Positions 12,295 to 24,300 of a stretch of DNA of 64,000 bases are shown here, piece after piece (the first letter of the stretch is position 1; every line of letters starts with the position of its first letter). A program made the position numbers and the translations under genes. Origin of the DNA: Gonium pectorale (lineage: Eukaryota > Chlorophyta > Chlorophyceae > Chlamydomonadales > Volvocaceae); assembly GCA_001584585.1 (NCBI GenBank), contig LSYV01000006.1, positions 194,282 through 258,281 of the forward strand. The letters run 5' to 3'. The notes beneath the pieces were generated by a model. That model saw only the letters and a list, made by a program, of their open reading frames with translations. It was not told the origin of the DNA and ran no database searches.

Positions 12295-13526
12295 CAAAGA
12301 TGCAGAAACGTCTCAGAAAGCCGCAGGCGCGAACTGGCGCGGGGATAGTCGGGTGTCTTTAATGCCGGGACTACTGCGCCATACACATGAGCACTCAAAT
12401 GCACAGACAGCCACTCTTGTACTTGCTGTGTACAAGACGCGGCACAAGCTGTCTGATGAACGTGCCGAAACCTGAGCGGCCACGTCTAACAACACAAAGA
12501 GAGTACCTCGACAAGCTTAACCCAGCAACAAACGTCTACGGCACTCGACCTGTCATTTGTTTGGCCCAGCTGGAAGTAAGGAGCTTTCCTTCTGCAATGA
12601 CACGTATTGATACTGATGTTCAATCCCTGACGTTCAGACTAGCAGCGTCCTGCAAGCTGACTACTGTCAACAGTGACACAACCTGTTTGCCACCAAAACA
12701 TCAGCACATCGGCACAAGCTGTGTTTTGAGAATGGCCAATTACGGCCCTTTTCAAGGTCACATGGACTACATTTCGGCCGATTCATGTGTTCCGTTGGCT
12801 CGCCTTCACTCCTTGTCAACCGTTTACTTTTGCATGTTCCCTAGCGAATGTTCCAGACACTGACACTGACACTGACGCCGCGTACGTCGCCCGCCTGTCA
12901 CCAATTACCCCACACGACCGAATTCTGACGTAATTAACTTTACAAGTTGGCCGTCTCCAGTGCCAACCTATCCTTGTCCTCGTCTCTATCCTCATGCCGT
13001 ACATGCCTTTGTACGACCATATATGCCCGTGAGGCACTTAGAACGGAGGTCAGGTAGCAGCTTCGGCTGCCTGCAGCGGCGCCTGGCGCCGCGCCTGGCG
13101 TTCATCCGAATCAGACAGGCCATAATGTCACGTAAAATCGTCACGCTATCTCGTGCGTGTGACGCCTTGCAGCGTGGCGGGCAAGTGGAACTCCAGGGAG
13201 TTTTGGCCCCTTGGCCTCACCTTCAGTGACTAGACTTTCTGTGTGGCAACTTCCTAAGGCGAAGGCGAACCGTTGGGCTCGAATCCGTTGGATGGGCCCG
13301 AACCGTTGGAGTCGTACATGAGGTATGTCCTCGGTTCCTTTTGGCCTGTTTCTCCTGTTCTGTCCTGTCTCCTCTTCTCTTTTGTCTTCATCCTTCCATC
13401 TTCCTGTTTTGTGGTCCTTAGGTGTATGGCTCCTCTTCGTGTTTGCGTCGCCGGTGGTTGGCCTGGCCTTGGCTGCCGTGGTGCGCGTTTCGGTCACGGG
13501 AGGGCTATCTGTCCCTCCCGATGCCC

Positions 13527-13570
13527 GCGCCCTTTCTTGCCTCTCCGCCTGTAAACTTTCCACAGAAAAA
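13527..13570 (+). repeat. Dispersed short repeat, family B
   Basis: The 44-bp stretch starting GCGCCCTTTCTTGCCTCTCC and continuing GCCTGTAAACTTTCCACAGA is almost identical to 30478-30522, differing at two positions before the A tract. It sits beside the inverted repeats at 13579-13787, so it may belong to the same non-autonomous element. Confidence 0.7.
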
Positions 13571-13578
13571 GAGGTAGC

Positions 13579-13787
13579 AGTGCGAGACGAGTTATTTGCG
13601 TCTCGCACTCTCTTGCACACAGTCGTCTGAGCAGCATACAGACCACAGATGCGCGCTAGTACGTGCGCTAGTAAGAGCGTGTAAACTTTCCCCTGTTTCT
13701 GTAAATCACCCGCGCCCGGTCGCCTTTGGGAGGAGCACGCCTCGTGTCGGCGCGTGCTTTCCGCGGTGCGAGACGCAGATAACTCGT
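13579..13787. repeat. Hairpin and inverted-repeat element (MITE candidate)
   Basis: A perfect 10-bp hairpin, AGTGCGAGAC (13579-13588) and GTCTCGCACT (13600-13609), has an 11-nt loop. Its arm CGAGTTATTTGCGTCTCGCA recurs inverted about 155 bp further as GTGCGAGACGCAGATAACTC (13767-13786) with one mismatch. Such spaced inverted arms without coding capacity resemble a miniature inverted-repeat element. Confidence 0.5.
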
Positions 13788-14340
13788 GGAGAGACCTGGA
13801 CACCACGTACACGACGTGCCCCTTTCTCTGGCACGGGCCTGCGGGACGAGCGCAGAAGCATCACGCACTGACAAAAAAGCTGATAAGTTCCTCGATCGTG
13901 AACGTTCCGCAGCACACATAGACAAGCACGCGAGCGCACGTGCCCCCGACGACGGGATAGCCGCCACCAGCCGCCTCGTTAAGGTGGGTAAGGGGACGCT
14001 TAGCTTAGTGCACAGACAGTCGGTCCTTCAGGAAAATACCGGACGAGTAAAGTAGTGTATGACGAGGTTGGTGCCCATAAGACACACACAGAACCGTATA
14101 CATGGCAATGCTTACAACGGCAGTCCGGGAGATCCTCCAGCAGGAGGCGCGGCCGCCAGCCAGACTGCCCGGCAGGATGGGCAGGGCCCGTGTTGTGCGA
14201 CACTTGACGACAGGTGTCGCCTACAGCGCAGGGTGCTCATCGTGCACGACAGCACGCATGCGCACACTTACGTCCGGCGGGACAGCAGCCCACATATAAC
14301 TGCTGGTAACAATAAAGAACCCTGCAGAGAAGGAGGGAGC

Positions 14341-14390
14341 CGTGTATGACTGTAGAGGCGGGCTTCCTGTTTCTCTGCAGATTTCTCTTA
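14341..14390 (+). repeat. Partial copy of repeat family A
   Basis: CGTGTATGACTGTAGAGGCG followed by GGCTTCCTGTTTCTCTGCAG aligns with the central and 3' part of the copies at 4191 and 31781. The leading CCTTCGG part is missing. Confidence 0.55.
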
Positions 14391-15102
14391 ACTGCACGTA
14401 CACGCCCGTACGGCCCGCCCTGCGTCCGGCCATAACATATATGTGGTGATCAGGAGAGTCCGGCAAGGCACAATGGGCACCATCCCAGAGGTTATTAACC
14501 TGATGGAATGCTAGGTGCAGAGTTACTCGTCGTTGTTGTCGTCATGGCCATCGGTCCTACGGCGCTCAGCGGTTACCAGACCGGCGTATGCCCAGGCCGC
14601 CCACCCGGCCGTATACAGATCTGTCCACGCTGGCCTATCCACGCTGGTTCGCGCCGACTCTGCTAATTTGGCTGATTACGTCAGTTTGGTGCTTACCCTA
14701 TCCTGGTGCTCGGAGGCTGATTTATCTAACCTTGCTGCACAAGGCCGGACTGGGTTTGGAGAGGGCCGGTGGCCGACAAGGTGGTCCACGGGCAATTCAA
14801 TGGTCATGACTTTGTAAGGAAACCTTTGGGAGAGGGGAAATAGGCACAGAAATGTAACCTTCAGGCGGTGATGTGTACCGGCACATACGGCATCGTACGG
14901 CAGTGCTTAGAGTGCATTTCGGAGACGCATGCAGGTGGCTTAGGTGTCTGTACAGTGCAAGATTCCCGTGCAGTACTATACACGTCAATAGCAGCTTACT
15001 GTTCGATTTTGCCCCTGGAAATCCTTGTTCCCATTCATTCAAATACTCCACACATTTCAACATATGATATTGAAAAGCTCGTTAGTTTAAGCCCGTGAGG
15101 TC

Positions 15103-16342
15103 ATGGCGAAGACCGTCGACGCTTCTGACTTTGCGCTAGAGCCTCCATACGCCCAAAAGTGCGACTTATTGGACTTGATGGAGCTGGATTTTTTTCCTTG
15201 ACCACATTTGCGGTTCGCAGGTTCAAGGCGTCACGAGCAAAGGAAATAATTGGCAGCGTTCTTGTTGCGCGGCTCTCAGGTCAGCAATACCATGCGGATA
15301 ACACCTCGTCGTGGGCACGCGAGATCGCGGACGAAATCAAGAACAAGTTAAAGGGTGGGATGGGGTTGCAGGGTTTGGACATGGCACAAGTAAAGGGTCG
15401 GGACTTTATGTCAGGTTGGGTCGGGGTGGGATGTGCGTATGTGGTGCAGAGCTAAAGAAGCTCAGGGTCGAGGCGGGAGGAGCATGCAGACCAGGCGTCG
15501 ATACCGGCGGGGCGTACACCCTGCTTCCACCTTCTCGACAGCTTTCCACGGCCAGCAGCAACGGCTGGCCTTCCTGTCACGGGGGTGTTCACCGCGTCTG
15601 CCTGAGCAGCAGCACCACCTGCATGTGGGGCAGCAGCAACACCCACGCGACTAGGCACACATGTAAGCAACGGCAAGAAGACTATGCTTTTGCAATGTAC
15701 GCAGAGGAGAACTGGAGCCGCTACAAGTTCGTGGTGCAAGTCTTCATCGCTGAGCAGCGTGGCGAGGGCGTCAGGTACAGGAGCTGCTGGGGCACGGGGC
15801 GTGACCGGGAGCGTGCATTGTGTAGCTGATGCACGCAATTTCGCGCGCAGGCTGGCGTGCCGAGGGTTCTGGGACCCCAACACCGACAACTACGCCCACG
15901 ATACATTCTCCAACGTAAGTGCGTTGACACATGGTTGAACAACGAAAAGGGATTCGTGACGTGCGACCTAGCGCATGCTGCAAGCGCGTACGGCGGCAGG
16001 GACCGGGACCTGCCCTTTACAGCAGCCCTGCGCTCCGGGCCTCCAGCTCCGCGCTCTTGGCAACGTAAGCACACCCGTTGATCCGTCTCGCATCTGCCGC
16101 CGGCAGGCCAGGCTGCGGCGGACGTGTGCCGGTGAATCGTACTGATCCGCTGGAGATCTTACCTGGGGGGCCGCGCTGGCGGTGCCGGCGACGCTGGCGA
16201 TGCAACTGTTTTACCGAGGACCCGTCCTTTCGCATTTCCCCAATCAATTCCAACTCCTCAGTGCTCACGTGTTGCCACCCTGTGCTGGCTGCAGGAGAGC
16301 CTCTTCTGCGTGGCCACGGCATTCGGCGTCTACCTGTACTGA
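15103..16342 (+). CDS. DYNLT2B: Tctex-type dynein light chain (Tctex2b / DYNLT2B-like)
   Basis: Five exons: 15103-15158, 15221-15354, 15705-15774, 15851-15914 and 16295-16342 (TGA). All phases agree and the product is 123 residues, the usual size. The start MAKTVDASDFALEPPY leads into FKASRAKEIIGSVLVARLSG, then WAREIADEIKNKLK, then RYKFVVQVFIAEQRGEGVR, then CRGFWDPNTDNYAHDTFSN and ESLFCVATAFGVYLY at the C-terminus. The VVQV-I-EQRGEGV strand and the SLFCV-FG-Y end are hallmarks of the Tctex2b/TCTEX1D2 subfamily, known from inner-arm dynein I1/f and the retrograde IFT dynein of cilia. The protein is expected to dimerise on dynein intermediate chains. The start ATG has a good context (GGTCATGG). 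Which of the related paralogues it is cannot be settled by eye. Confidence 0.92.
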
Positions 16343-17536
16343 AGGAGCACACCGACGGCCGCGAGCCGTCGCAGCCCACCCGGACGCTGCTTAGCATGCG
16401 GGGCTGAAGCGGTCGGGGCGTACACGGCTGAGCCGTGCGTGGGCGCTAGGCCATGCGTCACTGGCACCTGGTTGCTACCAGCAGGAGCTGGCCCGCAGTG
16501 GCGCTGCTTGCGGACCTGGGATGCAGCCGTGCGCGTGCCTCTTGAGGGGAGCGATTGCCTTGGCCGCCGCCAGCAATGTGAGGGCAGAGAGCCTGGGATC
16601 CACGCCGGTTGTTCTCAGGCAGAGAGGCACCAGCAGCTCTGCAACGCGGCGGCTTGCAGAGCCGTCATCTTAGCCATCACACGGCGGTGGGAGTACGGTG
16701 GCGTGAGGCGGTTGAGAGGGTCTGTACGCTGCTACTTATCTGTGCCGGCTTGCCGCCGAACGGCCTTGCAGCTGACCGACTGAGCTTGCCGGGAAGGAGG
16801 ATTGTACATACATGTTTCCGGCACGGTACTTCGGACATCTTCGGCAGACTCAGCGGCGCCGGCTGCCAGTAGCGCCGGCTACTCGGATGTAACGGTTTCG
16901 AGCCGAGCTCCCAGCCCGCTGTCGTGAAACCATTGCAGTTCTGCCACCACGCCGGCAGGGCCGCCCACTGTTGCTCGCCACAAGCCGCAAGCCCACAACT
17001 ACTTCCAGGCGTGCCGCCGCAGCTTTGCCGGCATGCTACTGACGCCCCCTAGTTGGGCAAAGTAGGGGAGCCTGGCTTAGCAGCGTGAGGGCAAGCCACC
17101 CCAGAGCTGAGACTGGCAGCATCAACATTTGCTACGCCTCATTCCAACACATGCGTGTGCTCTGAAAGCCACGTAAGGACAAAGATGCATGGCCACAGTC
17201 AGCGTCCGTACGTAACCCTAAGAAGGCCATGTTCCGCGCAGTCGCAGAAGCCAGTACGGATTGAGGTATCTGGACTGCTTGCGTGCACTCGTGTCCTCGC
17301 AATCCCAGGAACCCCTTTGCCCAACCGCCGGCCCTTGGTCAATCCAACCCTGCCGCCCTGGGAGGTGCCATCCTCGGCCCTCCCGCCCGTCGCGTCACGT
17401 CAGCACAACATGCGGGCATTAGGAGGAGCGCTGCAGATAGCCGGCAGCCACAGCCGAACAGCCCCACGGCAGCCGAACTGCTCGCCGCACGGGGTCCCGC
17501 GCCGCTGCAAGCGTTAGCCGCAAGGGCGCATGGCCG
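16343..17536. other. Convergent intergenic region (3' UTRs)
   Basis: Lies between the plus-strand dynein light-chain gene and the minus-strand SWIM-RING gene, so both 3' UTRs fall here. The short frames present have no recognisable motifs. Apart from the TGTAA at 16888, no distinctive feature was seen. Confidence 0.6.
16888..16892 (+). promoter_or_regulatory. Candidate TGTAA polyadenylation signal of the dynein light-chain gene
   Basis: A TGTAA pentamer, the usual volvocine polyadenylation signal, lies about 545 bp after the stop codon of the dynein light-chain gene on the same strand. It would imply a long 3' UTR. Confidence 0.4.
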
Positions 17537-20500
17537 CTACACCCAGCCCCGCGCCGCTGCGTGCATGCGCGCCGCCTGGCGGCGGCTGATGTCCCCCGCG
17601 TTCGCCATCACCCAGTACGCATTCTCGCCGTACAGCTCCTCCAGGGACGGCGTGCCGGCGCCGTACTGCGACAGATTGACGTACTCGCGGCCGCCCGCAC
17701 CGCCTGCGGCAGAGCGTGGCGGGCGTGGTACATCAGCGGCGAAACGGTTGCTCCAGACGACGCGTGGTTGATGTCACGAGCGGCGAGCGCCGAGAGGCAA
17801 GGTGAGTTTACGAGGAGCCTGCGCTGTTGATATGGCCTCCGCACGGGAGCAACGGAAAATTCGGTCCCACAGGACAGCGCCCAGCCGTCGCAAGGTCGGA
17901 AGCTGCGGCGGCCTATCCCTTCGTGTTCGGCTCGTACTGCCGTACACCGTGTTGAGCGCACCTGGTGTGCCCGGGCCCGGGCCGCCGGCGTCCTGCCAGG
18001 GTGCGCGGCAGTAGACGCAGGTGACTTGGCTGCCGCCGGAGCGCTTGCTGGCGGCCCAGCGCCTGGTGGGGGGGGTCCGGCGGGGAGCGGCGCAGGGGGG
18101 GGGATCGTGGCTGGGCATTGAGCGAGGAGGGTCTGACAGGCCCCCACTGGCACGTGTCACAGGATGCAGGGGCGCGGAGCAAAAGCCTACGGCCTCTTGC
18201 ATGCAACACTGCCCCCCCCTTGACCAAGGTCGGCCCACACGCCCAGCACTCCTCAGAAACCCTCCCGCTTCATTCCCTCTCAAAGCCCACACACGCCGCC
18301 TCTATGTTGTTGTAGATTTTGTTGTGTACAGACCTGTTTTGAGCATACTGTTCCGCATACATGACACACGCCCCCTCAAACGCCCCCTCAACGTTGCGGC
18401 CACCCTTGTTCACATTTCGCTCTCGCAGCCAAACCTTCCTAAGGTACCTTTCCCGAGCAGCAAGCACCCCGCCAGACTCACGAGAAGCACTCCCGGTGCA
18501 TGTTGTTGCCGCAAGAGGCGCAGAAAGTGATCGCCTCGGCGCCCCTGCCCGCACCGGCCACCATCTCCTCGTAGCAAATGGGGCAGTCGCCCTCCACGGG
18601 CCGCTGCACGCTCGCGCCCGCGCCCGCCGCGCCGCCTGCGCCCGCGACGACCGGGTCGCCTTACTTTTGTTTTTGCGACAGGGGTATTTACTGGAGGTCC
18701 ACAGCCCGGCTAAGTCGAAAGGGGCCATATAGGTGATGGCCATACGAGCTAAAACATGCCGTTCTGCCCCAACTACTTAATCTGCCATGCACATGAATGT
18801 TGCGCGCGGGGGCGTTTGCGTCGTCCCTGCGTCTCTGAACTGCCCGCGCCGACATCCCGGTGCCACTCACCCGCCGCTGTCCCGCCGGCGATGGCGGCGT
18901 ACCGCTGCCGGATCACGTCGCTCGCGAGCACCGAGCGGTCCACCCCTGCCGCCGCCCCGGCGCCCGCCCCGGCGGCCGCTGCCGCGCCCGCGCCGGGTCC
19001 CGCTCCGGAGGCGTTGGCGAGCATGGGCGACAGGAGGCGCTCCACCTCGGATGGCAGCAGCGCGCGCTGACGGCAGGGTCGCGGACCCGGGAGATCGGGA
19101 GAGAGGGGGGATAGAGACGAGTGGGAAGGGGGGAGGGAGGGTGGGGGCGTGGCCAAGGGCAAACGCGACTTGCGGCGGGCTTGGGTGGCGGGGCCGGGGG
19201 GGGGGGGTTAGACAGTGCGCAAGGGATCAGGGAGGGATGGAAGGGGTGACTCAGTCCGTGGGCAAAAGCTGAAGCTTGATGGAAGGGGGCGGACAGGAGC
19301 CCGTGAGGTGGCGGTGACTTGCCGCCCCCTGGGACCCGGCTGCAGCTGCGGGACGTACGGGCAAACGAGCATGGACCCAAGGGCGACCCAAACATCTTCC
19401 TCCCGGGACGTCCACAACAATACCAGTGAGGGGTGCACGTCACAGTGTGGCCTTGTGCCCCTCACACGGTCCCGCGCCGTAAACGTGTCTCCAAGGTGTG
19501 TGTTGCCCCACCTGCCAGATGACAGGGTCGGTCGGCCGCTGGCGTAGCACCCGCAGCATCACAAACAGAATGTGCTTGCACAGGTGGCCCTTCGCAAAGT
19601 CGGGGCAGCTGCAGTTGGGCTGCCGGCTGATGCGGACCTGGTAGACTGCGGGGTAGAGCGGGAGGGGATGGGCACGGGTAACTGGGTTGACGAACTTCAA
19701 ACGGAAGCAGGTGGCCATAGGCTCGGGTCAAAACCCGGCCCTGGATGTTATAACATAAGGCCCAACCGATGACCACGGAGGCGAGGAGTATGGCAGGATG
19801 GTAACGCTCCCTCGTCAACGTTCCCGGTATGGAAATAAGTAAGGTTTAAGTATGGTATTGAGAGGACTCCCCGCCCGGTCCTGCAATCCTGTCCCATCGG
19901 CTGCTTGGGCTGCTGCCGGGACGTGCAGCGCTGGACCCCGTCCTTAGGGTCCGCTGCCCACCCCGTCCTTAGCGGCAGTCTGGCGGTAGCCTGGCTCTGT
20001 GCAACTCCCCCCCCTTCGGATCGCCGACACCTTCGGGAGCCGGCGAAACGAGGCAAGGACCGGCTTGGCCGCCGGACGGGACATGCGCTGCTGGGGCCCA
20101 GCTCGTCGTTGTTCATTCCTCTTTCCCTTCACCCTTCCCCGCCCCCCTAAGCGTCACCGCATCTCTGCCGCCACGTTGCCTCGACCGCACCGCCTCACCG
20201 TTCCCCGTGGCGCCCAGGACGTGGAACTCCACCGCGGGACCCGCCGCCGGCCCGGAACCCGCTGCCGTCGGCTGCCGCGTTTCCAGTAGAAACATGCGGT
20301 GTGCCGAGCCTGCGGTGACATGGCACGATGGGAGTGATGGGAGAGATGAGTCTTAAGGCGGGAGGGGGAGTGGGTGTGGAAGGCATTCTCAGTAAAGAAG
20401 CCTGGGGGCGCATTTCTGTCCCGAGGTCAACAACTGGGGGCTGAGAGGCTGAGAGCTGAGCGCTGGCGCCCTCCCTCCCTGTGGGTCCTGTGCATGCATG

Positions 20501-21387
20501 GACCACGAGGCCGGTGGTCTGAACGGGCTGAGAAGCCCGGACCGGCTGTCCTTGCAGCCTAGACCGACACCCAAGCCCGATCGCTAAAGCCCGCCCGACC
20601 CGAAGAGCGAAAGGAGCAGGAGGTGATAGCCTACGGGGGAGCCCGTGTCCCTCCCGCCCACAAAAAATCGCAGAAGGAGTCGCCGACAGGGTGGGCGGGG
20701 GGGGGGCGGTGGCGACCAGGGAGGGATCCGTGTCGTCAGCTGCGCCTCCGAAGCGCGGCCGGGTCCTCATACAGGCGCGGATGCCGAGGAGGATCAGACC
20801 GCGAAGCGTGAACCCCGGCGGGCCAGACCTTCCTATTGTGCGGCGCCCAGTGGCAATGCAGCTGCCCGCCGTCGGAGAGCACAAGAGCTGCCCGCCTAAC
20901 AAACCCTCCCGCCAATCCAAAACCAACACCACGGCAACGCGGCACTCCCCGCCCACCAACGTACGCCGTTTGCGCCCACAATCAAAGCGGCATCGGGCCA
21001 ATGCCGCACGTCAACCCGGCGGAAGACATTCGGACCCGTACCCCGATTGCCAAGGCAAGACATCCAAGCCCGCGACATACCAGGCATCGCACGCGCTATC
21101 CGGGTCTGCACTTCTTGGGAGGCTCTGGGCCGGTAGACCACTGTCCGGCCGGCCTCGTCCACGCGCTGCTCCGCAGGGGCAGCAGGGTTTGTTCCCTTCT
21201 TGCCCCTCGCTCGCGCTGGTGGTTCAGCCGGACCCTCATCGCTGCTCGTGTCCTCCGGCTCTTCCCGGGCGGGCTTGCGCTTGCTTGCTGCCCTGCGTCG
21301 CTTAGCCGGGCGCTCGCCATCCTCGTAGTCCTCGTCAGACTGGGTCAGGTCTACCGCTGGAACAGTCTTTCTGCGCTTGGGCGCCAT
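17537..21387 (-). CDS. SWIM and RING zinc-finger protein, probable E3 ubiquitin ligase
   Basis: Seven exons (minus): 21387-21081, 20309-20199, 19645-19512, 19066-18871, 18635-18482, 18062-17962 and 17703-17537 (TAG). Phases are consistent and the product is 389 residues. Residues 1-90 are basic/acidic and disordered (KRRK and KRRR clusters suggest nuclear localisation). Then come RIARAMPGSAHRMFLLETRQ and VEFHVLGATGNVYQVRIS. These lead into a SWIM finger with C151, C153, C162 and H164 (CSCPDFAKGHLCKH) followed by ILFVMLRVL. A RING-type finger follows: CPICYEEM at 267-274, FCASCGNNMHRECF in the middle, and TCVYCRAPW with C316 and C319. The tail REYVNLSQYG and LEELYG is typical of the same plant/animal family. 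SWIM-RING proteins are known or suspected ubiquitin ligases, with SWIM contributing to substrate or protein binding. The target here is unknown. Confidence 0.9.
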
Positions 21388-24300
21388 GAGGATCGGAAAA
21401 GCAAATCCTATTGGCGGTTGAGGGTTTTCAAGGCAAGGCCGGAGTGCAAGACGAGGTCACCGAGATACTGGCCGATTGGACGTTACAGCATGACGACTTG
21501 AGACACAACTAAAGTGAGCGCCAAGCGCCAATTTTGGGCTGGTCCCGGAGCTCTTTGGACTTGCCGTACTTGCCGTACGTGCACGTGCCGCTTCGGTTGT
21601 ATAGCTCAAGCTCGAATGCGAGGGTAGAAGGGCCGGGCGGGGAGTGGGCGGGGCAAGCATTGGCAAGTGTGGGGGGCGCGGGCCAGCACCGGGAGTGCTT
21701 CCGCACAACGTGGCAGTAGCATGAAACCTGAGGCGATATACTACATGATGAAGATAGGACGCGGTGGCATGGTACCAAAGGCCGACGCTCAGACGCTCAG
21801 CAGCAGGTGCGGCCACTTGGGTGCGGCGCCAGGATGCACCGAGATGTTGATGATAACTCTTCAAGCTGGAATAACAGAGCAACCCTCATGATGATGAGCC
21901 ACTGGCCCTGAAGTCTGGTATATTACATCCGGCCATGGACGGCTGAGGTAGGTCCCCAAACCCGTCGCCCTCCCTTCACCGAGCGGAAACCCAAACTCCC
22001 AAAGAATGCCCAGACATGTCCAAGGTGTGTATATTTAAGGGTCCATTTGGTTAGTGTGTGGGTAGAAGGGCTGCATAACTTTGTGTCGCTCCTAGAACCT
22101 AGCTGGGGACCCGAAGCACCCCGCCGTCGACATTGACACGCCTACCCGTCGCTACAGATAATTAATGCCTTTGACATGCTATCCTCAATACCTTCTTCTT
22201 TGATTTTGTGTGCCGTCGTGGGAGAGTCAGGCCAAAAAGCAAGAAAGCAAGAATCTGGCCGCGTTGGTAGGGTTCCTCTATACCCTCCTCATAAGACAAT
22301 CATACAATGTGGTATCAATTATTATCTCTACCCCGCGCTCGAAGTCGCTGGCCTACCAGCCTACCTCTGCCTGCTACGCCGCTTGTACGCCTCGACAGGG
22401 CTGCCTAGTGAGCGCACTGGTTCCAGACCATACATATCCAAACACGCAGTCCAGGTTTCTTTGACTTGCATAGAAGCGGAGGCCCTTGCGTGGATTGCGC
22501 TCGGGGGTGTGGACCAAGGACGATACCTCCTAAAGACTTTGTAGGTACTGTCAACTACATTCATGAGCAACTGCTTCACGGCTTCCTGGGATGCTGCAAC
22601 TAGAAATGTGGTAGCTAGATGGCAGAGGACGCTGAGGGCCGCGCCTGCGCCAGAAGTAAGTCATGAGACATGAGGTAACCAATCCTTCTGATGGCATGGA
22701 CAGATCTGTTAGTTTGGGAACCTAGACAAAGTTCGCAGAGACCGGACCGGAAACAACTTTCTCTCCCGGGTAGCATGCAGAAAGGCTTCCGGGTGCGTTC
22801 CCAGGCATATTCACTCGCAAATACGCCACTTCGCAAACTGGAAGCAGCCTTGCCTCGGCCCGACCCACCACAGGGCTCATCACGGCTAGCCCTAAGAATG
22901 CAACGCACCAGCGTGCAAGGCGACAACAACGTCCACGTCGTCAAAATGCTGGGGGGTATCACGCAGGACACTCCGACACATGCGCCACAGCCGGCGCCTC
23001 GTGCCGCTGCCACGACATGCCGCCAAAGCACCTGGCGGGACCCTTTGCACGCGGCCCACAGCAGGTGAGATGTGTCAGGTATTGAACGAACTACCTGCTT
23101 CAATGTAGACGCCTCCCTTTGCAGCGTCACACATGAGGCTAGTCCAGGCTAGTCATCGATCATGCGCGAAGAGAACAAGTTGCCTTGGGGCATCGGCCTT
23201 CCGAGCGCATACGGGCAGCAGGTAAAGCCCGCCGGTGTGTGCCTTGTCCATGGCCCAGCACTGCATTGCTGCGTAACCCCTCACCAGGTTTGAAGGCCTA
23301 CAGCGACGGCCATGAGCTGCCCAGCGCCCCATGCTTTTGGAGCTACTGGTCTGATACCGCAACATCAGGAATCAGGTGCCACGAATGCGGTTTGCCTCTG
23401 GCTCGGCTTCGTCAACAGTTCAGCTTACCGTACGGAGTACGACATAGGCCATCATTCCCAAGGCGAGCCTCAGCTATCAATAGTACAGTGTATGGCACCC
23501 GAAAGGCATGGCTCGGCACCCAAGGGTCCACACCCGGCAGTTGAAGACCAAGGGCGCTCGGGGACTGCAAACCGAGGCGGCCGTCCTGCCGGGCAGGCCG
23601 TCAGTATGCACGAAGGCCGACCGACATCCTACACAAGGCGGCTGGCCCCAAGTCAGCAACGCGCAGTACGTTCCCGGTGAGGCAAGGCGGCCCTTCACGC
23701 GGCACTCGTCTTCGTGTCCAGCGCGCCCCTCCTGGCGACTGCTCGTAGGCGCATCCACGACTTCACTGCCGGTGTGCGCGCATATGGCATGACCGGTTCC
23801 AAGTATCCCTTAAATAACAGTGCCGCTAGCGGCCGCCAGGCCCACCAGATTAGCATGCACGGACGCGACCCTGCTCGGTACGGGCGCCCCTTGCACCCCA
23901 GCCGCCCGGAGCCACCATCAGGCGCGTCCGTACGCCCGCACGCCCACCCGCACACCTGCAGCCCCAACCTTTTCCGCGATTGCGCATGCATACGCGAGCC
24001 GGGATTGAACAACGAAACGATTGCAAGCGCGCCTTGATGCGCACAGATGGGCGAGCCCATTCCTTGCATACCCTAACATCAGCCAACGCGCGCGATGCCT
24101 GAATGCCAGAATCGATGCCTGCCAGACAGCCAGCACGCCGGTGGATCAGAGAGTCTGGCTTGCGGCGTCGGGCGAGCCTCGCACAGCGGCAGGCAGCATG
24201 CTGCGCATGGCTACCGCCTTGCGGCCGAGCTTCCGTCAGAGACCAGGATAGGCACACCAGCCAGTGCACCGCAGCCACGACCCCACAACCCACACGCAGC

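Larger units (their letters stand above)
12295..15102. other. Intergenic region with repeat elements
   Basis: No gene recognised. It holds the upstream region of the kinase gene, one family B repeat (13527-13570), a nested hairpin and inverted-repeat structure (13579-13787), a partial family A repeat (14341-14390) and the promoter side of the dynein light-chain gene. GC is lower than in the coding regions. Confidence 0.6.

Noticed and set aside
13266..13316. Short tRNA-like GTTGGGCTCGAATCC segment
   Set aside because: A T-arm-like string is present but no matching acceptor stem, D arm or anticodon arm could be folded around it.
22361..22620. Minus-strand exon-like piece AVKQLLMNVVDSTYKVFRR
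   Set aside because: Plausible helix with an upstream AG, but no neighbouring exon with matching phase and no family could be recognised.
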